DNA of 64,000 nt from Bursaphelenchus xylophilus (taxonomy: Eukaryota; Nematoda; Chromadorea; Rhabditida; Aphelenchoididae): contig CAJFCV020000001.1 in assembly GCA_904066235.2 (NCBI GenBank), forward strand, positions 13,883,291 to 13,947,290, in the 5' to 3' direction. Below the pieces are notes generated by a model. That model was not told the origin of the DNA. It saw nothing but the letters and a program-made list of their open reading frames with translations, and made no database searches. Of the stretch, positions 44,330-54,913 are shown one piece after another. The position numbers were made by a program, and so were the translations under genes. How positions within the stretch are numbered: the first letter of the stretch is position 1; every line of letters starts with the position of its first letter.

Positions 44330-46194
44330 TCATACCACATCATTTTGTTCATCCTTTGGCCTTTTTTGGCCCTCCAATCCAGCTGGAGAGGCCGGTCGTT
44401 TAAAGTTATGTCGGTTCCTCAGATCTCCGCCCTCCTTCTCTCCATCGTACAGCTCTCCATTGTCCTCGATGATGCCATCAGTTACAGCGTCGGGGAGTCG
44501 GACATCCGGATCGGCAGCATCGATAGCGGCAGTTTTGTCGATCCTTGTTGTAGGTGTGGCTAAAGTAATATAATCGTCAATAACCCGCCATTTGATTCTC
44601 TAAATCTGTAGACAATAAAAACAAAAACTCTTACCTTTCATTTGGACCGACGGCGCTGCATCCAACTGTCTGAGGGACTCAAAAATATCGATTGAAACCT
44701 TGTCCAAGTACTCCTTGGTGTTGTGATTGGGCATATTGGAAGGTGTGATATGAAGGAGGAAGTCCGGCCCGTAATAATCAATGTACGGGTTGTATGGAAT
44801 GTCTGCAACAATATGACATTCAAATATATTCCCAATTCCACCTACTATTCGACAATTCCGTGTCCAAAGCTATCGAGGTCTCATAGGCCCAGCATCTCGC
44901 GACGTTTCGAATCGTATAACCGCCACCTCCCAGCATCAAAATGGGAACATTGAACTTCTTGAGGAACTCCAGACATCGCCCATGACCTTTCACCGTCAAA
45001 TTGAAACACCCAAGTCGATCACCGGTCAACGAATCGGCGCCACATTGAAGGACGACAATGTCTGGTCGGAAATGCTCCATGACTTTGGTCATAACTGGCG
45101 CAAAAATCGATTCATAGGTGGCATCATCAATACCATCGCGAAGAGGGAAGTTCAGGGCGTGATATCGTCCTTCGCCAGCTCCAATGTCCTGAAAATATTC
45201 AATTTATAAGACATTTTCCAAAGAAGGTTAGGTCAATATCAAGTGTAATATAAAAATGGCCATAGCTTTTGATGCAGGGAACTATTTCGTATAAAATTAA
45301 GTTTTCTAGACTTATTAGGACATCTTCTTTCAAACCAAGTCTTGTTCATCCCTTTGGAAACCCTAAATCCAAACAAAATAATCAAAAACATTCACCCACC
45401 CGGATATCTCCTGTCCCTGGGAAATACTCTCCATACTTGTGAAAACTGCAGGTCATGACTCTGTCCGTCGTGTAGAATGCCTCCTCAACACCATCACCAT
45501 GATGAATATCGATGTCTACATACAATACTCGCTGATGGTAATTCAGCAATTCCAAAATGGCTAGTACAATATCATTTGTATAGCAAAATCCGGAAGCTTC
45601 GCATTTCTTGGCGTGATGAAGCCCTCCCATCCAGTTTATTGCAATGTCAGCTTCACCGAGGTTCAATTTTGAGGCGGCGGCTGGAAAAAATCGTCAAAAA
45701 TATTCGGAATTTATATTATCCAAGGGGGAATTTGGTGGACATCTAAAAACCAAGCAAAACGGTTAAAAACTCACCCAAACTACCGCCACTGGAAATGCAA
45801 CAGAACTCGTAGAGCCCATCGAACACCGGACAATCTTCACCGACGTTGAAATTCTGCATAGCGTTTCCGAAATTCGAAATATTATCAGGCCTGATGTCCT
45901 TGAGGAAATTGATGTAATCATCGGAATGAAACGAGGTTAACGTCTCGAAAGTGGCTGGATCCGGCCTCTGAAAGAGTAATTTACAATAACCTCAACAGCT
46001 TCCGCAGTTCCTAAACAAGGAATTTTATTTAGAGGAAAAAAACTTACAAAGACGTCCAATTTATTGTAGATACCATAAGCACAGAGCAGCGAGTGGGTCA
46101 TGCGTATACGATGTGGCTTCATAGGATGACCCTGGCCGTAATAGAAGTTACCGACGTCGCCATCATAGAAGTAACTGATCCGCCGCTTTCCCAT
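44330..46194 (-). CDS. hda-1: Class I histone deacetylase (HDAC1/RPD3 type)
   Basis: Six exons (46194-46048, 45967-45775, 45680-45400, 45188-44846, 44802-44635, 44559-44330) give 453 residues. Active-site elements are intact: GGLHHAKK (His135-136), [15 protein letters not shown] (Asp169, Asp171, His173), the metal ligand in [12 protein letters not shown] (Asp259), and [14 protein letters not shown]. The N terminus [24 protein letters not shown] is diagnostic of HDAC1/2. The C-terminal tail is acidic, then basic ([18 protein letters not shown]), a likely nuclear signal. The protein removes acetyl groups from histone lysines in NuRD/Sin3-type complexes. An aaatttcag acceptor lies one base before the ATG. 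The symbol is by class; a paralogue such as hda-3 is equally possible. Confidence 0.95.
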
Positions 46195-46459
46195 TCTGAA
46201 ATTTGATGTCTACTACAACATAAAAATAAAATCGTAAAGAAAAATCACTGCATTGTAAGGTGATATTTACTCGACTGTATGAGTAACAATTTCAAGGGTA
46301 AATGGCTTCAAAATCCGGCGGGACGCACTAGAATTACTTGCAACACAATGCCAAAATCTTGTTTGCGTTATAGGACGCGAAAAACTAATTCATGAAATTT
46401 CGACAGATGCAACATCAAAATTCCTTCGTCCGCTTCCAACAAGCAAAAGCTCCAATTAG
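46195..46459. promoter_or_regulatory. Shared divergent promoter region of HDAC and SMN genes
   Basis: Only 265 bp separate the two start codons. On each side an AG acceptor lies directly before the ATG ('aaatttcag' then A-ATG for the deacetylase, 'ccaattag' then ATG for SMN), consistent with trans-splicing and little leader. No TATA box or named factor site is evident. Co-regulation is inference. Confidence 0.55.
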
Positions 46460-49032
46460 ATGTCTCAAGAACTGTTTAATAAGGTAACACCTGGTTTATT
46501 CTATTCATTTAGTTTTTAGAATAATGGAGATGCCGAGGATATCTGGGATGATACCGCGATGATCGAGATGTACGAAAAGAGCAAATCAGCCACCATGGAG
46601 AAAGTAAAGCTTAGCGCAAGTCAGACTCAGGTAAGGCTTACCGTTCTCTTTGTTTTTCTTGTTTTAGGCCTGCACCTGAAATTTCCTCCTCTAGTATAAT
46701 ATAATTTATTTCGCAGGGAAAGACAAGGGAATGGAAGGTAGACGACACTTGTATGGCCCCATACGAAGATGGACGATGGTATCCGGCAAAGGTTTTGTCG
46801 CTAGACGGCGAAACCTGCAGAGTAGTGTACACCGAGTACGATGAGGAAGCAGATGTGAATGTGGCGGACTTGTTGAGGTAAGAATTTTTGCGTAAATATT
46901 GGCGTTCTACTGCTTGGAGTCGAATTGAAATGGTTGGGTTCAGGCCGGACGACGAAGCGGTGCTGTATGGGCAAGTTGATCAAGAATCCACCCACATCCA
47001 ACATGGTGAATATTATGGGCCGTTTATGGCTGAACCTCCGAATGATCTTCAAAATTTTGGCTATACAGAGCGTTATCAGCTGTATAGCCATGCTGTACCG
47101 ACAACATCGACATTTTTTACGACAGAATTCGAGGACTTTTCGGCGAAACCGCGAAAACAACCAGACTTGACTAATGGAGAATATAAAAACGCTAAGAATG
47201 AAGTGGTAGCTGAAGATTTTAGTGACAATCATGAGGAGTACACATGGAACGCGGACCAATACGGCTCTGAAAAGCCGAAGGAGTCGACTAATCCGCAAAT
47301 TCAACGGCAATTTTTCGTTTCAACAAAAGTCTTGGAGAAGTCCATAACATTAACAAAAAAGACGAGAGTAAAGGTGAAACGCCAAGGATCTTCCTCAGAT
47401 TTGCTTGAAAATCCGTTTAAGAAGTCAAAACCTGTTGAATCGAGCACAACCGAGCCAAAAATTGAAGAAATCGACCGGAAACCAAAGCCTCGAAAGCTGA
47501 CCCTATTCCCAGCCAATATCCATCCGGTAAAGGATGTAAAACCCACCCTTGAACTGCCTCCCCTCACCCTAAAGCCTTTCAATTGGTCTCCCAACTTTGA
47601 GAACAGCAAAAGTCCCGAGAATTTACTGCCCGACTTTGTCTTCGAGCGCCGCTTCTGCACCATGGATAAGATATTCGACCATGCGAATGCCCGCCTCCCC
47701 GGCTCCGGCAACAAGGCCCGACTCTTCAGCTACGCCTTCGAGAAGCTGCGCGACCTCCGCACCGACCTTGTCCTCATCAAGAACCGGGTTGTCGTCCGTT
47801 CTGAACAAACCTTCGTCGCCAAAGCTTTTCTGGGGCCTAGGAGTCGGAAATTGATCGCGAATCGGGTCGCCACCACCAATTTATTCCTAAATACCTTGAA
47901 CTCAGGGATAATCGAGAATTTTTGCAGCGAAGAAGCGGTGGAAAAGGACGCTGTGGACAAGATGGACACCAACGAAGAAGAGAAGCCCGGACCTTCGACG
48001 GAACAAGTATGTTTTTGATGAAAACATTTTTTTTTGTTGGAATAATTTTAGAGCTATTAGATGTTTAAATCTCAAACGTGGGTTATGTTTGCAGTTTCCA
48101 GCAAAAATTTTTGGTCTACGAGGAGTTCTCACCTTATACTTGACATCAGATGTCAGGAGTAATAGAACTGTTTATAAAGTAGTGCAAAGTCGAGGTTGGA
48201 CTGCGTGATAGAAATCTATGGGCTTTGGGCTGGTTTGGGAACGTATTTTATCTCGTTGAGGCATATAGAAACTGATATTTATCTTATACTTGACATCAGA
48301 TGTCAGGAGTAATAGAACTGTTTATAAAGTAGTGCAAAGTCGGGGTTGGACTGCGTAATAAAAATCCATGGCCTCAGGGTTCGTTTGGGAATGTATTTTG
48401 CCTTCTTTTGACATCTAGACACTGACATTTATCTTATACTTGACATCAGATGTCAGGAGTAATAGAACTGTTTGTAAAGTAGTGCAAAGTCGAGGTTGGA
48501 CTGCGTGGTAGAAATCTATGGCCTTAGGGGTCGTTTGGGAATGTATTTTGTCTTCTTTTGACATCTAGAAACTGAGGTTTATCTTATACTTGACATCAGG
48601 TATGATGGATAATATAAGTGCCTGAAAACTCGTATTTGATCTAGGTAATAGATTTTGGCAGACGTCTGGAACCATAATGGAGGTCTTGAGATGTTTTTGG
48701 CTAATTCTGAGCTCAAACGGGTGAGATATACCTTACACTTGACATCAGGTCTCATGGATAATAAAAAAGTGATAGGAAAGGCAATTTTTGTTATGAAATT
48801 TTCATAAATATGCGTATTATACTTTCAGAAACCAACAACAAGCAAACTATTCCCCATCCCGAGCATTTGCCCACCTCCTCCAGCACTGTTTGCGAAAATC
48901 GCCAAATCGAGCAATGAAAAAGAAGCCCTGACCAATATGCTGATGAGCTGGTACATGAGCGGCTACCACACCGGCTTCTACGAAGGCTTCAAGGAGGCGC
49001 AGAAGAGTGTGCAACTCGGGAAACGAAAGTAA
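46460..49032 (+). CDS. smn-1: Survival motor neuron (SMN) protein with a large central insertion
   Basis: Exons 46460-46483, 46520-46630, 46717-46877, 46944-48006 and 48829-49032 chain in phase to 520 residues. Residues 15-26 (DIWDDTAMIEMY) are the Gemin2-binding helix. The Tudor domain is at about 48-99 (DTCMAPYEDGRWYPAKVLSLDG ... VVYTEYDEE). The last exon has a proline stretch (CPPPPALF) and the YG box SWYMSGYHTGFYEGFKEA for oligomerisation. SMN normally has 200-300 residues; here exon 4 alone adds 355. Its first half is polar and AT-rich in codon use. Its second half (residues about 330-430) is GC-richer and looks folded (MDKIFDHANARLPG ... LIANRVATTNLFLNTLN), but I do not recognise it. 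SMN assembles Sm rings on snRNAs. Confidence 0.9.
48133..48745. repeat. 150-bp tandem repeat in SMN intron 4
   Basis: 'cttatacttgacatcagatg' starts at 48133, 48283, 48433 and 48583, exactly 150 bp apart, with a diverged start at about 48731. Units share 'ggagtaatagaactgtttataaagtagtgcaaagtc'. Copies differ at few positions, so amplification is recent. Confidence 0.85.
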
Positions 49033-49279
49033 AACTGGTCTCATACATTACACTTGATCTAACTGCTAATTGTTGATTTTTCTTGACGATTTTATGGCCG
49101 TGACTTTATAAATTATGGGTAATAAGAATGGAAATGAAGTCTTCTTTCTTTTTACAACAACTTTTTGTGGGTTGAAGTCGAAGGATAGGCAGTTTTTTCA
49201 TATTTTTACCATAATTTACTCAAAAATTCCGGAAAACATCGAATATGGATACAAAAAAGGAGGAATTTGTTGTGCGGGT

Positions 49280-50169
49280 TTACTTCAGTGGGTCGAACTT
49301 GACCACCTTCGGCGCTGCCTTGGCGAGTTTGGCCGCCTCTTCGGCCTGCTTCTTCTCCAGCGCCTTCTGTTGCTTTTGTCTCATGATGTCGGCGTCGCGA
49401 CTGAGGCGGGTGTCGGTGGAGACGCCGGCGGCACGATCCGCAGCCGACTTGCTCTTCCCTTGATCTTGTTGTTTCTTGAGGTTCTTCAGACGAGCGAGCT
49501 CACGTTGGTTACCACCTGAAAAAAATTTGTGGATAAAATTTTGATCATCTAGTGTAACATAAATTTTTAATATTTATATCATGAATTTTTGTAAACCTTC
49601 TGTTTAATCTTTTGCTTCAGCCCTCAACTGCTCTTTGTGTTGTGTTTTTTCATTCCCGCACCCAAAATCAACTGGAAAAAACGAACTGCACTCGGCGGTC
49701 AAGCGAATAACCGGTTTTTCGTTGACTTCGCAAATGTTTTTGGAGTGAACGGGAAATCTTATGATAGAGAAACGTCCAGAAACTCTGAAGGCTTGATCTA
49801 GTTGCCTGCGAGTGCCAATTTAGTCCAAACCGCTGAGTTTTCTCTATATTATACTAGTCCAAGAGTTCAAGGTCATAAAAAATTAAAGCTTGGAGAAACA
49901 AGCCAAAAATTTTGTCCAGATGCCAATAAAAGGTCTAATAAAGATTGCCAAATCAAATGAAGGAAAGCATTTAGCCAATCTCAGTGGTATTCATGGCCTT
50001 CAACATTGCACTAGGTCCTAACAGAAGAATCCTCAAAAAACCCTCGAAAACAATAAAGTTTAGATAAAAATTAGTCTCAAAAGAGAGGTACAGAGAGGCT
50101 CTTCGTATTTTATCTAAATTTCGAACAAAAACAAGCAAAATCAAGCCAAAAAGTCGACTTACGGGTCAT
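49280..50169 (-). CDS. moag-4: MOAG-4/SERF small basic protein
   Basis: Exon 1 (50169-50163) codes only MT plus one base; exon 2 is 49515-49280. Together they give 80 residues starting [18 protein letters not shown], the conserved SERF N terminus, then a charged helix ([23 protein letters not shown]). SERF proteins bind disordered amyloidogenic proteins and promote early aggregation; the C. elegans member MOAG-4 was found as a modifier of polyglutamine aggregation. The 647-bp intron after only seven coding bases is unusual but the junction gives the conserved Arg3-Gly4. The gene is convergent with SMN, whose stop lies 247 bp away. Confidence 0.95.
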
Positions 50170-50802
50170 TGTGGGGGAGAGAAACGAGACAAAAAGCCTT
50201 CAGGGGTTCTTCCGCGGCGACGCCGCCTGCTGCTCAACGCTGAAAAGAAGAGATCAATGGAGACGGGGAAAGACGACCAACATCCATCTCTCATTACGTT
50301 CTGAGAGAGGCGGATCCACGATGGGGAATTGGCGAAGACGCGAGCGCAAAAACACATGATAAAAAGGGCAAAAACTAAACGAAAAATGCTTCCGGCTACC
50401 AGTTGCGGCCAGTTCCGAACGAGAGGGCTATCAAATTCGATAAAAATCCACCGCAAATTACCGAAAAACGAAAAAAATGAGCTGAGATCATGTGTAATGT
50501 CGAAAACATTCAAAACTATGGAATTTTCTGGAAAGACACGTGGTTTTATAGCAAATACAGCTTGATCGTGTCGTAGACAACATAAATTTCTCGAAACTCC
50601 CTCTAGATTTTGAGGAAGACCTTTCGAAAAATGACCGCAACTTCCCCACACCGCGTCTATGAAGAGGGAAAAATTCGAGAAGGAAGGGAAAAGATCGAGT
50701 CAACACGAACCGGCTCGACTTATTCCCAACTCTTCGGCCCATCGAACAGCTGAGCAGCTAACCACACAACTTTCAACAAAATGCGAGCATGCGAGTCACG
50801 CG
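50170..50802. other. Upstream of moag-4
   Basis: The presumed promoter and 5' leader of moag-4 are here. The minus-strand ORF of 161 codons over 50166-50651 shares its first bases with the gene but has no recognisable domain. Confidence 0.35.
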
Positions 50803-51310
50803 CAGGGGTGGTCAGCGGACCCTATTTTTCCGATTTTCGGCCCGCGGCCCGGCCCGTCTAATTGACCGGCCCGGCCCGTCTAGTCTTTTTCCAGGCCCGG
50901 CCCGGCCCGGCCCGTGACGGGCCTGGCCCGGCCCGGCCCGTGCAGGCCCGTCTATAGAGGGTTCTGCGAACTGCGCCCAGGCTCGGGATCTAAACTGAGG
51001 CAAAAAAGGCGTTGATCTAGCTAGTAAAGGATCAATGTGATAGTTTTGTGGTTCTATAATGGAACTATAGACTTGTAAACGTTTTAGAACTTGAGAAACA
51101 GCAACTATAACAACATAAATTAATTTTCCCGGCGCGAAAACAATGAATGCCAACAGTTTGGCATTGTATTTTAGACGGGCCGGGCCGGGCCGGAAAAAAA
51201 CCCAGGCCCGCGGCCCGGCCCGGCCCGTGACGGGCCCGGCCCGTTTGTCAATTTCCATTTTTGAGGCCGGCCGGCCCGTTTGGGCCGGCCCGGCCCGCTG
51301 ACCACCCCTG
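50803..51310. mobile_element. hAT-like GGCCCGG element with 8-bp target duplication
   Basis: GTCACGCG lies at 50795-50802 and 51311-51318. Ends CAGGGGTGGTCAGCGG and CCGCTGACCACCCCTG are perfect inverse repeats of 16 bp. GGCCCGGCCC tracts of about 130 bp at both sides can form a very GC-rich stem. The 'cgttgatctagctagtaaag' interior is inverse to that of 3933-4545. Confidence 0.9.
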
Positions 51311-51940
51311 GTCACGCGTATTCCCGATTAGGTCGCGAGCTGCGCCCTCGCCTTGGTTAGATTATAAGGCAAGTTCAATAACTCGAGTATAAGCGGGTAA
51401 AAATCGAAATACTTCTGTGTAAACACTGTAAATAGAGTGAAAAACGTTTACAAAGAGGTTTTTCTGATTTCCTTCTCATATAACCGAGTGCTATATTGCA
51501 CATGAGCAAAGCCAGCTAAACCAATACGTAAAATAACCAAAAAACGAGTGTCATAACCAAAAAACGAGTGTCTGTTCAAATTTCTGACGTATTCAAGTCA
51601 CAAATCAGATAAAAAATCGAATAAAACAGAGCTTTGAATCGCTTCCTTCATTGCCTTTCTTCCAAAACGAACGCAATTCGCGGAATTTTCTAGAATTATT
51701 CAATAGAACCAAAAAAAAGAAGAAAACGTGGATCCGCTTCGATTGGAAAAAATGCAAGTGGTCCGTATCGTAAATACCTTTCATTTCATCTGGTTTTCGA
51801 CCATTTTCATTGGTATAATCTTACTTTTCCATGGATAAATTCAACTTTTTCTTTATGACAAAAACAATGAACAAGAGATAAAAAGAAAACAATCAAAAAA
51901 CATCCTAAATCAAGGTCAAACTGGGAAATCAACAACTATA
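51311..51940. other. Intergenic, no gene seen
   Basis: A short direct repeat 'ataaccaaaaaacgagtgtc' occurs twice near 51532-51572. Otherwise unique AT-rich sequence, including the probable dap-3 3' UTR. Confidence 0.4.
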
Positions 51941-54569
51941 TTAATTGAAGGCGCAGAGGCGTTCGTATAGATAGGGATTGGAGCCGCTTAGGTAGTACAT
52001 TTGTTCTCGGGCTTCGTCGGTGCGTCCTGAAACGAAAACTTCCGTAACTCAAATAGGCCCAACTCAAAGGAAGTGGGACGATTGGGGAAAGGGACGATTG
52101 GGGAAACCAAAAAGTATTATTTTTCTTCGATGCAACTGTCGAAATTAGGATAATCGAGGGTGCTGATTTCGAAAATGACATTCATTTTTTTTGATCTTTA
52201 CTTTTTTCCTTAAGTAGTACTGTAAAGTAGTCATTTTTTGAATTTTTTTCACAAATACTCGATTCGGGGGTTTCGATGTGCTGATTTCGAAAATCATGCT
52301 AACTTTTCCTCTAGTACTGTATAGTACTATCTAGTACTATGTAGAACGAGGCGAAAATATGACTTTTGACATTGATGGTGTTGTTTTGATGCTTACTACA
52401 GCATCAAAAGCTTACTACAGAATCACAACAACACCATTAACGTCAAAGGCCATATTTTCACCTCGTACTACATAGTGTCAGATAGTACTATACAGTACTA
52501 GAGGAAAAGTTAGCATGATTTTTGAAATCAGCATATCGAAACCCCCTAAATCGAGCATTTGCGAAAAAAATTCAAAAAAATTACTACTTTACAGTACTAC
52601 TTAAGGAAAAAAGTAAAGATCAAAAAAATGAATGTCATTTTCGAAATCAGCACCCTCGATTATCCTAATTTCGACACCTTGCATCGAAGAAAAATAATAC
52701 TTTTCGGTTTCCACAATCGTACTTTCCCCAACCGTTCCTTTCCCCAACCGTCCTTTTCCCCAATCGTCCAACTCCGCCCTTTTCAGCCCACCTTTCGCCG
52801 ATGAGATCCATTTCTTTTCCAGATAATATTGATACAACGCGTCCGCTTCGGCTTTAGTGTAATGTGTTGTTTCGATGGGGATGAATGGGTCGATGGCTTC
52901 GAAACCTTCTTCCCGGAAAAGCTCGAGAGGTGTGTTCAGGGGGAAGTCCAGATTCTCTTTGATCTTGCTGAACTCGGCCTTGTCCGCCACCAAAACGCAG
53001 GCCCCATTGGTCCAGTTCTTTTCGAAGAAGCGGCGCATGTGAACTACCAGGCTGACTTCCTCTGGAAGGGCCTAAAACGCAAAGTAGTGAGACTTTCTAC
53101 TAATTATTTGATCATCCCTGTTCATTTCCCACTTATAATTACAATCTCAAATTCGAGGGGAACACTTGACACAAACAGTCATAGAGCCGTCTAAATCAAC
53201 AAATCCGCCTCGAAAATATGCTCAAAAGCCCGCAAGGACTTCAAAAACATTCAGGTTTCAAACCTGAGCCCATAACCCCCACTTCCACATAAACCCCATA
53301 AAAAATGTGTCAAGTCTTTCCCTCAAACAAAATCTCCCTTTACCTTGGTAAAATCGCTCTTTTTGATCATGGTGCGATTTCCATACAGCGAATTGGCTTG
53401 ATCCACAGCCACCAAAAGCTTCATCTTCCCTTCGGTCGCATGCCTTCGCAGCTCTCGGCCAAGTACACCAACACAGTCACAGGCCGAAAACGGCGCCAAA
53501 ATGCCCATTTCCACCACGTCCGTTAACGCCGAGCCCTGCGGAGTCCTCTCCACGTTCGACCACTCATATTGGCGCTCAGTTTTGAGTTCCTGAAATTTCG
53601 GGTCAAGTTTTTCTTTTTCCGAGTCAACTCTTCGTTTGCGGTAAAAACTCCGTATTTTGGGTAACTTACACCGAGAGTCTGCCAGATATGTTGATTCTGG
53701 CTTTTGAACAGGGTGAGGAAATTCACGGCGTGTTCGGGGGTGTCGATTCGGTGTTTGCGAATTGCGTTCACTTGAATGTCACGGATGACTCTGGTCCAAG
53801 TGAGAACTGAAAATCAATTTCTGAGCTACGTTATAATCTCATCAGGTCAAAATTCATCTATCAACACCTTTCTATTATCAAAAATCAACAAATATCGCAA
53901 AAGGACTTGACTCAAAAAAAAATTTTGTTTGATAAAAATCGATGAAAATATTCAATTTACTGTCTTTCAAATCCTACTAGTAATCTTTCAGTTCTATTTC
54001 GGAATCAAAAACCAACTTGAGAAAGAAACACTTGACAGAAAAAATATTTTGGGTCAAGTCGTTCCCTCTTACGAAAATCCCAAATTTGGAGCTCAAACTC
54101 CAAACTAGATTACTTGCACCTTACATTCTGAGCTTTTCTGTCCTCGAATACCCAAAATAAATTAAATAAACTTGTTTTTCTTACCTCTGGGCACTTGCCA
54201 GACCACCCACTTCTGTTGAAAGGCCGCGTGGACCAGCTGATTCAATGTGATCGTTTTGCCGGTCCCCATTTGTCCCCAGAGGACCATTCGAATCGACGGG
54301 AACGTGGGTCGGACCGCCTTCAAACAGTGGACGGCTTCGACTAGTGGGGCGCGGCACAGCCACGTGCACTCTTGCAGGGTGTCCAACTGAGCGGCGTATG
54401 GTTTGGGAAGGGTCTCCTTTTGTTTCAAGGCTTTGGTGGCGTCTGATTCCACCGTGTAAAGTCGTCCGATCTGTTCGTTTGTGAATTCGATGGGATGATT
54501 CGAGGAGCAAGTGTTGTACTGCCTGAGGGCATGGACTGTTCGCGGTCGGAGAAGTCGAATTGCACGCAT
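51941..54569 (-). CDS. dap-3: Mitochondrial small-subunit protein mS29 / DAP3 GTPase
   Basis: Exons 54569-54185, 53806-53670, 53589-53344, 53071-52792 and 52026-51941 give 377 residues with all phases consistent. The N terminus MRAIRLLRPRTVHALRQYNT is a basic mitochondrial presequence. The P-loop GQMGTGKT is at residues 99-106, followed by the KLLVAVDQANSLYG Walker-B-like segment and the C-terminal region ending PYLYERLCAFN. mS29 is a GTP-binding protein of the mitoribosome head and intersubunit bridge. 'gactttag' one base before the ATG suggests trans-splicing. Its start lies 344 bp downstream of the dohh-1 stop on the same strand, so the two are probably co-transcribed. Intron 4 is almost entirely the element at 52072-52772. 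Confidence 0.95.
52072..52772. mobile_element. Inverted-repeat element in dap-3 intron 4
   Basis: Outer subterminal repeats GGACGATTGGGGAAA (two or three per side, inverted) flank arms with 'attatttttcttcgatgcaa', 'gggtgctgatttcgaaaatga' and 'tcctctagtactRtatagta'. The core is shared with 25391-26339 but the terminal repeats differ (GGACGATTGGGG instead of GATTGCGACC). No clear target duplication was identified. Confidence 0.75.
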
Positions 54570-54913
54570 TCTAAAGTCAAATCCCACACATGTTTTATCA
54601 GTTTAAAAATGTTTACGAAGCTTCGCGGAGCCATTTCTAATCGACTGAAAGACTTGACCCAAATGAGTCAAGTGTTCCCCTCGATCTGAATCCGCCATGA
54701 AACAGGTTTCAAAATAAAACAGCCTGTTTTATAAAGGCCTTAACACTATTTAAGACCAATTTAAATATATAAACAGGTGATTAACCGATATTACACTTGA
54801 TAAAAATAGTCATTGACAAAAACCAATTTTAATATCCAAACTTCAACAAAGTAACAATCAAAAAACCGGTAGCATCTTTAACAATCTCCATTAAGAACCT
54901 TTTCGATCCCATA
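54570..54913 (-). promoter_or_regulatory. Intercistronic region of the putative dohh-1/dap-3 operon
   Basis: The 344 bp between the dohh-1 stop and the dap-3 start contain the palindromic pair 'gacttgacccaaatgagtcaagtgttcccctcg' at about 54648-54682, and a 'gatattacacttgat' word. A pyrimidine-rich acceptor ends at the dap-3 ATG. This layout suits SL2-type processing, but spacing is somewhat longer than the common 100 bp. Confidence 0.5.

Noticed and set aside
47597..47854. Alternative-frame ORFs in the GC-rich part of the SMN exon as a separate small gene.
   Set aside because: The SMN frame runs open for 355 codons in phase with both neighbours, so the others are probably shadows of GC-rich sequence.
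50166..50651. 161-codon minus-strand ORF as an extended MOAG-4 N terminus.
   Set aside because: It reads past the moag-4 start in another frame. The conserved SERF start MTRGNQREL is obtained by splicing from the 7-bp exon.
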